Assembly (NCBI GenBank): GCA_002345025.1
Contig: DDUX01000057.1
Coordinates: 15,962-79,961, forward strand
DNA: 64,000 bases
Source of the DNA: Candidatus Accumulibacter iunctus
GTDB lineage: Bacteria > Pseudomonadota > Gammaproteobacteria > Burkholderiales > Rhodocyclaceae
Direction of reading: 5' to 3'
This document shows, in pieces, positions 57,450 through 64,000 of this stretch; positions within the stretch are counted from its first letter, which is position 1, and each line of letters starts with the position of its first letter. The position numbers and the translations under genes were made by a program. The notes under the pieces are model-generated. The model was not told the DNA's origin. It saw only the letters and a list, made by a program, of their open reading frames with translations, and did no database searches.

Positions 57450-58510
57450 ACGACCCATTGCGCCGCCAGGCCCGCATCTTCTTGGTCGACGACGAGCCGG
57501 CCAATCTGAAGCTGCTGGGCAAGATGCTGGGCAGCCGGAACTATCAGCATCTGGTGGCGATCCAGGATCCGCGCCAGGTACTCGATCGCTATCGCGCGGC
57601 GCGCCCCGACCTGATCCTGCTCGACATCAACATGCCACACCTCGACGGCTATCAGGTGATGGCTCAGCTCAAGGCCTTGAACGATCCGCTGCTGCCGCCG
57701 GTCGTCATCCTCACCGCCCAGCACGGGCGCGAGGCCCTGCTCAAGGCGCTCGCTGCCGGTGCGCGCGATTTCATCGGCAAGCCCTTCGACATGGCCGAAC
57801 TGCTGATGCGGGTCAACAACCTGCTCGACGCGCACCTGGCGCACCGCATGCTGCACGATCAGAAGGGCCTGCTCGAGGAAATGGTGCGTAGCCGCACCGA
57901 AGAACTGAACCAGACCCGACTGCAAGTGGTGCGGCGCCTGGGTCGCGCGGCGGAATACCGCGACAACGAGACCGGCTACCATATCCTGCGCATGAGCGAG
58001 TACTCGGCCCTGCTCGCCCGCCACCTCGGCTGGAGCGATGCGGCGTGCGATCTGATGCTCAACGCCAGCCCGATGCACGATATCGGCAAGATCGGCATCC
58101 CTGATGCCGTGCTGCTCAAGCCGGGCAGGCTCGATGCAGACGAAACGGCGATCATTCGCACGCATCCCGAGATCGGCGCAAGCATTCTCGCCGGCGACGA
58201 TTCCGAGTTGCTCCGCCTCGCCCGGTCGATCGCGCTGACCCACCACGAGAAGTGGGACGGCAGCGGCTACCCCGCTGGCCTGGCCGGCCTCGCCATCCCG
58301 CAGGCCGGGCGCATCGTCGCTGTCGCTGACGTCTTCGACGCGCTGACCTCGCGCCGCCCCTACAAGAAGGCGTGGACAGTCGGCGAAGCAGTGAGCCATG
58401 TCCTTGACAACGCCGGCAGGCATTTCGACCCGGAGGTCGTGCACTCCTTCCAGCAGCAACTGCCGCAGATCCTCGCCATCCGCGACCAGCACCAGGAACC
58501 GCATGACTGA
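57446..58510 (+). CDS. Response regulator with HD-GYP c-di-GMP phosphodiesterase domain
   Basis: A 354-residue two-domain regulator. The receiver (1-125) has Asp60 in LILLDINMPHLDGY and Lys in FIGKPF. A coiled linker leads to HD-GYP (about 150-345) with the HD pair His211-Asp212 in HDIGKIGIPD, then HHEKWDGSGYPAGLAG with the GYP triplet at 274-276. All hallmark residues are intact, so hydrolysis of cyclic-di-GMP is expected on phosphorylation. It overlaps the kinase by 4 nt (ATGA) and is the only clear output domain of the island. Confidence 0.93.
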   Translation: MNDPLRRQARIFLVDDEPANLKLLGKMLGSRNYQHLVAIQDPRQVLDRYRAARPDLILLDINMPHLDGYQVMAQLKALNDPLLPPVVILTAQHGREALLKALAAGARDFIGKPFDMAELLMRVNNLLDAHLAHRMLHDQKGLLEEMVRSRTEELNQTRLQVVRRLGRAAEYRDNETGYHILRMSEYSALLARHLGWSDAACDLMLNASPMHDIGKIGIPDAVLLKPGRLDADETAIIRTHPEIGASILAGDDSELLRLARSIALTHHEKWDGSGYPAGLAGLAIPQAGRIVAVADVFDALTSRRPYKKAWTVGEAVSHVLDNAGRHFDPEVVHSFQQQLPQILAIRDQHQEPHD

Positions 58511-58528
58511 CCGCAGCCAAGGCCACCG

Positions 58529-59320
58529 ATGAAAGAGACATTCTGCCGCTTCCTCGCCATCCTCTGCCTGGTACAGCCTGTCGTCGCCGCCGAGGCGCCG
58601 GACCGCCTGACGCGCATCGCCGCCAGCAGGCAGTTGCGCGTCTGCATCTGGCCGGACTACTACGGGATATCGTTCCGCAACCCGAAGACCCAGGAACTCG
58701 CCGGAGTCGACATCGACAACGCGCGCGAACTCGCCCGGGAGCTCGGCGTCGAGGCGCAGTTCATCGACAGCTCCTTCGCCCGCCTGGTCACGGACCTCAC
58801 CGCCGACCGCTGCGACATCGCCATGTTCGCCATCGGCATCACGCCGCAACGGCAGGAGAAACTGCGCTTCACCCAGCCGCATCTCGCCAGCGACATCTAC
58901 GCCATCACGACGAAGACCAATCGCCGCGTGCACTCGTGGGCGGACATCGACAGGCCGGGGACAGTCGTCGTGGTCGCCAGGGGAACGTTGCACGAGACCG
59001 TCATGAAGACCCGACTGATGGCGGCCGAACTGCGCGTCGTCGACACACCGGCAGCGCGTGAGCAGGAAGTGCAGTCGGGGCGGGCCGACGTGTTCATGAC
59101 CGATTACGCGTTCAGCCGGCGGATGCTCGACAACAGCGACTGGGCGCGCCTGATATCGCCCACGGGAAGCTACCATGTCACCCCCTATGCGTGGGCGATG
59201 GCACCCGGCGACGACCGCTTTCATGCCCGCGTCGACAAGGTGCTCGCAGACATGAAGCGTGATGGTCGCCTGCTGGCCAATGTCCGGCGTCATGGCCTCG
59301 ACCCGATGCTCGCCCGCTGA
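58529..59320 (+). CDS. Periplasmic solute-binding protein, family 3 type
   Basis: A 263-residue protein with a signal peptide (1-20) and a type II periplasmic-binding fold: LRVCIWPDYYGISFRNP, LAGVDIDNARELARELGV, DIAMFAIGITPQRQEKLRFT, and a C-terminal RDGRLLANVRRHGLDP. It resembles amino acid binding proteins of ABC systems and the sensor domains of BvgS-type kinases. No permease or ATPase is adjacent. It lies 18 bp after the HD-GYP gene and 35 bp before a membrane kinase, so it may present a ligand to that kinase. The ligand is unknown. Confidence 0.87.
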   Translation: MKETFCRFLAILCLVQPVVAAEAPDRLTRIAASRQLRVCIWPDYYGISFRNPKTQELAGVDIDNARELARELGVEAQFIDSSFARLVTDLTADRCDIAMFAIGITPQRQEKLRFTQPHLASDIYAITTKTNRRVHSWADIDRPGTVVVVARGTLHETVMKTRLMAAELRVVDTPAAREQEVQSGRADVFMTDYAFSRRMLDNSDWARLISPTGSYHVTPYAWAMAPGDDRFHARVDKVLADMKRDGRLLANVRRHGLDPMLAR

Positions 59321-59355
59321 ACGCCGCCGGACCTCTCGCAGGGCAACGCCACACC

Positions 59356-62300
59356 GTGCCACCACTGCCACCGTCGCAACGCCGCGCCGTCCTCCTCCTC
59401 GCCTTGCTCCTCCTGCTGGCGAGCTGGCTGGCGGCCTTCGGCTTCATGCTCTGGCGGCTGCGCGGCGAGACGCTGGACAACGGGGTGCAGACGGCCCGCA
59501 TGCATGCCCGCAACTTCGCCGAGCACCTGACGCAGAGCCTGCAGGTCATCGATCTGATGGCCGGCGGTTTCGAGCCACGGGGCGACGACCCGGTGGGCGA
59601 GGTCGAGACTGGCCGGCGTCTGGCTGCCACACTGCGGCCCAACCCGTTCCTCCGCTCGCTCTCGCTGCTCGACGCAAGCGGGCGCATCATCGCCAGCTCC
59701 AACCCGGAAAACCTCGGCGTCACCGTCGAGCGGGGAGGCTTCTTTCCGGCGGCAGTGGCGAGCGCGGAGATCCTGCGCGTCGGTCGCCCCTGGCGCGGTC
59801 GCGACTTCGCAGGCGGCTCCGCAGCCAGCGCGGCGTCGCCGGTCACTGCCACCGATGCGAGCTTCATCCCGGTCCTGCGGCGTCTGTCCGCGGACGGCGG
59901 TCTGTGGCTGCTGGCAGCCCTCAATCCGGACTACTTCATCAATCACGGCACGCAGTTGCTCGACGCCGAGAGCGGCCGCATCCAGTGGCTGCGCTACGAC
60001 GACGTGTTGCTGGCCTCAACAGTGGCGCAGGAGCTGCCCGGCATCGGCGGCGCCGCCGGCGCGGTCGGTGAACGGCTGCGCAGCCTGGAACATGGCGAGC
60101 TCGTACAGGTGCTCGGCGACGGCCGGGAAGCCCTGACTGCCTACCGTGCGTCGAGGCAGTTCCCGGTCGTCGTCGCCGTGCATCTCGACCGCGAACACGT
60201 GCTGGCAACCTGGCAAAGCGAAGCGCGCCGGCTGACCGGCATCGTCGTGCCGATCATGCTGGCACTGAGCGGCGCGGCAATAGCCCTGTGGCGCCGACAG
60301 CAGCGGATCGCCGCCCAGCAAGTCGAACTCGAGCGCGAGCGCCGACTGGTGGCGAGCGTCTTCGAGGCGAGCGCTGCGTCAATCCTGATCACCACGGCGT
60401 CGGGCGAGATCCTGGCCGCCAATCCCGCCTTCGAGCAGATCACCGGCTACTCGAGAGAGGAAGTCATCGGCATCAATCCGCGCATCCTCAAGTCGGGACT
60501 CAACCCGCAGCAGACGTACGAGGAGCTGTGGGAGACGATTTCCCGCGGCGCCGTCTGGCGCGGGGAACTGCAGAACCGCAAGAAGAGTGGCGAGCTGTAC
60601 TGGGAGGCACTGGCGATCTCGCCGGTGGTCGACGATCAAGGCAGGATCACGCATTTCATCGGCGTCGCACCCGACATCACCGAGGCCAAGCTGGCGGAAC
60701 AGGCTCTGCGCGCGTCCTTCTCGCTGCTGGACGCGACCCTCGACTCGACCACCGACGGCATTCTGGTCGTCGACCGGAACGGCAAGGCGGCGAAATGGAA
60801 TCGGGCCTTTATCGACATCTGGCAAGCGCCTGCGGTCGCCGCCGCCGGCGCTGAGGAAGCTGTCGTCGGGCAGGCACTGGCCCAGCTCGCACGCTCTGGA
60901 CACGCCCTGACGGAGGTCATCGGGCCGCATCCGGACCCGGCTGCCGGCAGCCTCGACCAGATCGAACTCGCCGACGGCCGGGTTTTCGAGCGCTACTCGC
61001 AGCCGCAACGAATCGGCGAGCAGATCGTCGGTCGCGTCTGGTGCTTTCACGACGTGACGCGGCAGAAGCGGACCGAGGCCGAGTTGCGCGCGAGTGAACA
61101 GCAGTTCCGGGCCCTGTTTGCCAATTCACCGGTTTCGATCCTCGTCCATGACCGGGAAAGCGGCGAGATCATCGACGCCAATGCGACCGCCTGGAAAGCC
61201 TACGGCCTCAGATCCCTGCAGGAGTTGCAAGCGTCGGACTTCTGGCTCGCCGCCCCCTACTCCTTCGCCGAAGCGCTGAGCTGGATCAGGAAGGCCGCCG
61301 CGCACGGCAAACAGCAGTTCGAGTGGCGCAACCGGCGGCGCGACGGCGAGTTGTTCTGGGAGCAGGTCACTCTCAGCCGCGTCAGCATCGGCGGTGTCGA
61401 ACGTATCCTCGCGACGGCGATCGACATCAGCGACCGCAAGCGGGCCGAGCAACAACTCGCCGAATACGGCGAACATCTCGAGGTCCTGGTCGATGAACGC
61501 ACCGCTGCGCTCACGCAGGCGCGGACCGCGATCGCCGACGCGCAAGCGGCGAACGCCGCGAAAACGGAGTTTCTCTCGCGCATGAGCCACGAACTGCGCA
61601 CGCCACTCAACGCCATTCTCGGCTTCGGCCAGTTGCTTGCGCTGCCTGGCGACGCGCCCCTTTCGGCACAACAGGCCGACAACGTGCAGGAGATTCTCCG
61701 TGCCGGCCGCCACCTGCTCGAGCAGGTCAACGAAGTCCTCGACCTCGCACGCATCGAGAGTGGACGCATCGAACTGAGCCTCGACGCGGTGCCGCTGTCG
61801 TCCGTCGTCGCCGAGTGTGTTGCGCTCGTGCGGCCGCTGGCCGAGGCGCGCGGCATCGGTATCGACGCGGCCATCGACGACAGCGTGCTGCAGGCCGATC
61901 CGACACGCCTCAAGCAGGTGATCCTCAACCTGCTCTCGAACGCCATCAAGTACAACCGCGAGCACGGCACGGTCCGCCTCGGCAGCACACGCGAAGGCGA
62001 ACGGCTGCGGGTCGCCGTCACCGACAGCGGCCGCGGCATCGCCAGCGAACACCTGCCGCGTCTGTTTCAGCCTTTCGAGCGACTGGAATCTTCCTATGAG
62101 GGCATCGAAGGCAGTGGCGTCGGGCTGGCGCTGAGCAAACGTCTGGTCGAAATGATGGCTGGCAGCATCCGCGTCGACTCGCGCATCGGCGTCGGCAGCA
62201 CGTTCAGCTTCGACCTGCCGCTGGCACGAGTGGCCGCCGCAACTGCGGCGGCGGAGGCCGGGGACACGGGCATGCCGCCGGTCGTCGCTGCCACCACCGC

Positions 62301-62772
62301 CGCCCTCGCCATCGGCAGCAGAAAGCGGCGCCGGGTGCTGCTGCACATCGACGGCAACCCTGCCCACCTGAAACTCGTGCGCAAGCTCCTCGGCGGCCGC
62401 TCCGACGTCGAACTGGTCGACGCCGGCAGCGGCGAGGTTGGCCTCGCGCTGGCCTGCGCGACGCCCCCGGATCTGGTCCTTCTCGACATCAATCTGCCGG
62501 GCGAGGATGGTTTCGCGACCCTGCGCCGGCTGCGGGAAAACGCGCCGACCGCAGCGGTACCGGTGGTCGCCGTCACTTCCGACTCCGACGCCATGCGGCG
62601 CGACGGCGACCACGGCGAGGCCACCGGCTTTGCCGACTGCCTCAGCAAGCCACTCGACCTCCGCCGCTTCCAGGAAGTCGTCAGCCGCTTCCTCGGCAGG
62701 CAGCCAGACGGGGCAGCAGAAGCCGATCTTCGGACCACAGGTGCCGCCGCCGTTGTCGGGCGTCCGGCGTAG
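59356..62772 (+). CDS. Membrane multi-PAS hybrid sensor histidine kinase
   Basis: An 1138-residue kinase. TM1 is about residues 10-32; an extracytoplasmic Cache/PDC-like region (about 35-290) follows; TM2 is about 293-311. Three PAS domains follow at about 335-455, 457-575 and 583-705. HisKA has His745 in MSHELRTPLNAILGFGQLL, and the ATPase has GSGVGLALSKRLVEMM. The receiver has Asp1044 in LVLLDINLPGEDGF and Lys in CLSKPL; its acidic pair reads HIDGN, so one acid is replaced. The start is a GTG at 59356 with weak ribosome binding. Its kinase core is a close copy of that at 55026. Confidence 0.9.
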   Translation: MPPLPPSQRRAVLLLALLLLLASWLAAFGFMLWRLRGETLDNGVQTARMHARNFAEHLTQSLQVIDLMAGGFEPRGDDPVGEVETGRRLAATLRPNPFLRSLSLLDASGRIIASSNPENLGVTVERGGFFPAAVASAEILRVGRPWRGRDFAGGSAASAASPVTATDASFIPVLRRLSADGGLWLLAALNPDYFINHGTQLLDAESGRIQWLRYDDVLLASTVAQELPGIGGAAGAVGERLRSLEHGELVQVLGDGREALTAYRASRQFPVVVAVHLDREHVLATWQSEARRLTGIVVPIMLALSGAAIALWRRQQRIAAQQVELERERRLVASVFEASAASILITTASGEILAANPAFEQITGYSREEVIGINPRILKSGLNPQQTYEELWETISRGAVWRGELQNRKKSGELYWEALAISPVVDDQGRITHFIGVAPDITEAKLAEQALRASFSLLDATLDSTTDGILVVDRNGKAAKWNRAFIDIWQAPAVAAAGAEEAVVGQALAQLARSGHALTEVIGPHPDPAAGSLDQIELADGRVFERYSQPQRIGEQIVGRVWCFHDVTRQKRTEAELRASEQQFRALFANSPVSILVHDRESGEIIDANATAWKAYGLRSLQELQASDFWLAAPYSFAEALSWIRKAAAHGKQQFEWRNRRRDGELFWEQVTLSRVSIGGVERILATAIDISDRKRAEQQLAEYGEHLEVLVDERTAALTQARTAIADAQAANAAKTEFLSRMSHELRTPLNAILGFGQLLALPGDAPLSAQQADNVQEILRAGRHLLEQVNEVLDLARIESGRIELSLDAVPLSSVVAECVALVRPLAEARGIGIDAAIDDSVLQADPTRLKQVILNLLSNAIKYNREHGTVRLGSTREGERLRVAVTDSGRGIASEHLPRLFQPFERLESSYEGIEGSGVGLALSKRLVEMMAGSIRVDSRIGVGSTFSFDLPLARVAAATAAAEAGDTGMPPVVAATTAALAIGSRKRRRVLLHIDGNPAHLKLVRKLLGGRSDVELVDAGSGEVGLALACATPPDLVLLDINLPGEDGFATLRRLRENAPTAAVPVVAVTSDSDAMRRDGDHGEATGFADCLSKPLDLRRFQEVVSRFLGRQPDGAAEADLRTTGAAAVVGRPA

Positions 62773-62829
62773 TCGCGGCGGCCGGCGACGCAGGCATTCC
62801 GGCAGCGGACCGGGAGCGTGATCGGCACG

Positions 62830-62846
62830 CTGCACGTTTCGTGCAG
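62830..62846 (+). terminator. Stem-loop between the kinase and ppk2
   Basis: CTGCACG-TTT-CGTGCAG is a 7-bp perfect hairpin with a 3-nt loop, 57 bp after the kinase stop. It is followed by AAAA, not T, on the plus strand, so it is a weak terminator at best and could be a protein-binding dyad upstream of ppk2. Confidence 0.4.
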
Positions 62847-62853
62847 AAAATCA

Positions 62854-62882
62854 TTCAATTCTGCGGGAAAATGTAAGATAAT
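62854..62882 (+). promoter_or_regulatory. Candidate promoter of ppk2
   Basis: TTCAAT (62854-62859), a 17-bp spacer, and GATAAT (62877-62882) lie in an AT-rich patch that stands out from the GC-rich surroundings. Start would be near 62889, an 80-nt leader. No clear Pho box is visible. Confidence 0.4.
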
Positions 62883-62968
62883 TGCGTGCTCGAAGCGTTC
62901 GAGCGCAAAGCTGCAGGCCAGCATGCCTACACTGCACGATTGCAGTCAGCCACATGGAGGAGGCGTCA

Positions 62969-64000
62969 ATGAGTGAACTGAAACCCAGCAACGAAGAAGC
63001 GGTGAGCGGTACACAAAGCCCTGCCGCGGGCGAGAGCAGCAGCCAGGAACCGGCAGAGCCCGCCACGGCGGCGCCGGTCAAGGCCGCCGGCAAGGCCCCG
63101 ACACGCGCAGCCAAGGCCGACGCCCAGAAAGTCGAGGCAAAGCCGGCGAAGGAGAAGAGCCCCAAGACGAGCAAGGCGAAAACCACTGTCGAGACCGCTC
63201 CGGCAACGACGCCAGCCGTCGGCCTCGGCGAGGTCGCGCCGGTACGCAAGCCGAGAATGGACACCAAGAACTACGAAAAAGCGCTCTCCAAGCTGCAGAT
63301 CGAGCTCGTCAAGCTGCAGGAGTGGATCAAGTTCAAGAAACTCAAGGTCGTGGTGATCTTCGAAGGCCGCGACGCCGCCGGCAAGGGAGGCTGCATCAAG
63401 CGCATCACCGAGAGTCTGAGCCCGCGCGTCACGCGCGTCGCGGCACTGCCGGCGCCGACCGACCGGGAAGCGACGCAGTGGTATTTCCAGCGTTACGTGC
63501 AGCACCTTCCGGCCGGCGGCGAGATGGTCCTCTTCGACCGCAGCTGGTACAACCGGGCCGGCGTCGAGCGCGTCATGGGCTTCTGCACTGAAGAGGAGTA
63601 CCGCGAGTTCCTCCGCACCTGCCCGGAATTCGAAAGAATGCTGGTGCGCAGCGGCATCATCCTGATCAAGTACTGGTTTTCGGTCAGCAACGAGGAACAG
63701 GAGCGCCGATTCCAGAAGCGCATCTTCCATCCCGAAAAGCACTGGAAGCTGAGCCCCATGGATCTGCAGTCGCGTGCCCGCTGGGTCGAGTACTCGAAGG
63801 CGAAGGACGCGATGTTTGCGCACACCGACATGAAGCAGGCGCCGTGGTTCGTCGTCAACGGCGACGACAAGATGCGCGCCCGCCTGAACGTGATCACGCA
63901 CCTGCTGAACATGATCGACTACGAGGACCTGACGCCACAGCCGATCGTCCTGCCGCCGCGTCAGGACGAGGGTGGCTACGTGCGCCCGCCGATCTCCGAC
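62969..64000 (+). CDS. ppk2: Polyphosphate kinase 2 with a Lys/Ala/Pro-rich N-terminal extension (3' end cut)
   Basis: The open frame runs from ATG 62969 (GGAGGAGG upstream) to the window end, 344 codons without stop. Residues 1 to about 93 are low complexity, rich in Lys, Ala, Pro, Thr and Glu. From about 97 the PPK2 domain begins: LVKLQEWIKFKKLKVVVIF, Walker A FEGRDAAGKGG (131-141), lid/motif LPAPTDREATQWYFQRY, Walker B LFDRSWYNRAGVERVMG (Asp190), and HPEKHWKLSPMDLQSR. PPK2 transfers phosphate between polyphosphate and nucleotides. The class I size with one domain suggests NDP to NTP or the reverse; direction cannot be read from sequence. Confidence 0.93.
   Translation, partial: MSELKPSNEEAVSGTQSPAAGESSSQEPAEPATAAPVKAAGKAPTRAAKADAQKVEAKPAKEKSPKTSKAKTTVETAPATTPAVGLGEVAPVRKPRMDTKNYEKALSKLQIELVKLQEWIKFKKLKVVVIFEGRDAAGKGGCIKRITESLSPRVTRVAALPAPTDREATQWYFQRYVQHLPAGGEMVLFDRSWYNRAGVERVMGFCTEEEYREFLRTCPEFERMLVRSGIILIKYWFSVSNEEQERRFQKRIFHPEKHWKLSPMDLQSRARWVEYSKAKDAMFAHTDMKQAPWFVVNGDDKMRARLNVITHLLNMIDYEDLTPQPIVLPPRQDEGGYVRPPISD

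Overview
The window is a stretch of high-GC chromosome from a betaproteobacterium. Several gene orders point to the Rhodocyclales and resemble polyphosphate-accumulating bacteria such as Candidatus Accumulibacter. These are rubA-pilGHIJ-chpA, yqgE-ruvX-pyrR-pyrB-pyrC', pilTU beside yggS-proC-yggT, thiD-thiE-hemL, PEP-CTERM surface proteins and a polyphosphate kinase 2. The genus assignment is inference from gene content, not from a marker gene. I see no phage, insertion sequence, CRISPR array, rRNA or tRNA. Coding density is high, so long open frames opposite real genes are compositional shadows.

Layout. 1-5.9 kb: a secreted-protein gene cut by the left edge; a LysR regulator divergent from an aromatic/quinone-type trio (extradiol dioxygenase, pirin, flavodoxin-fold reductase); a PEP-CTERM protein; and a small DUF4124 protein. 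Both exported-protein genes are preceded by a good sigma-54 (-24/-12) promoter. 6.1-17 kb: class II aldolase-like protein, cutA-dsbD, a secreted beta-helix protein, kup and corA (divergent), and thiD-thiE-hemL. 17-26.2 kb: rubredoxin followed by the complete Pil-Chp chemosensory operon for type IV pili (pilG, pilH, pilI, pilJ, chpA). 26.2-40.9 kb: phrB, the yqgE-ruvX-pyrimidine operon, yggS-proC-yggT-yggU, the twitching ATPases pilT-pilU, an RNA methyltransferase/hemJ/epimerase operon, an iron-sulfur flavoprotein reductase and an HDOD protein. 41-51.4 kb: livKHMGF branched-chain amino acid transporter, a cytochrome c, ilvD, lgt, malonyl-CoA decarboxylase and a VOC protein.

51.7-62.8 kb is the most unusual part. 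It is a signalling island of five genes: a hemerythrin/multi-PAS hybrid kinase, a Cache-PAS kinase, a REC-HD-GYP phosphodiesterase, an orphan periplasmic solute-binding protein, and a second multi-PAS hybrid kinase. The first three overlap by 4 nt. The only visible non-kinase output is HD-GYP, so the island probably links oxygen or redox and solute sensing to cyclic-di-GMP turnover. The window ends inside ppk2, whose product carries a long Lys/Ala/Pro-rich N-terminal extension.

Together the window covers surface behaviour (type IV pili, PEP-CTERM proteins, c-di-GMP), amino acid and pyrimidine metabolism, and polyphosphate metabolism. All functional assignments rest on motifs and gene order read by eye; no database search was possible.
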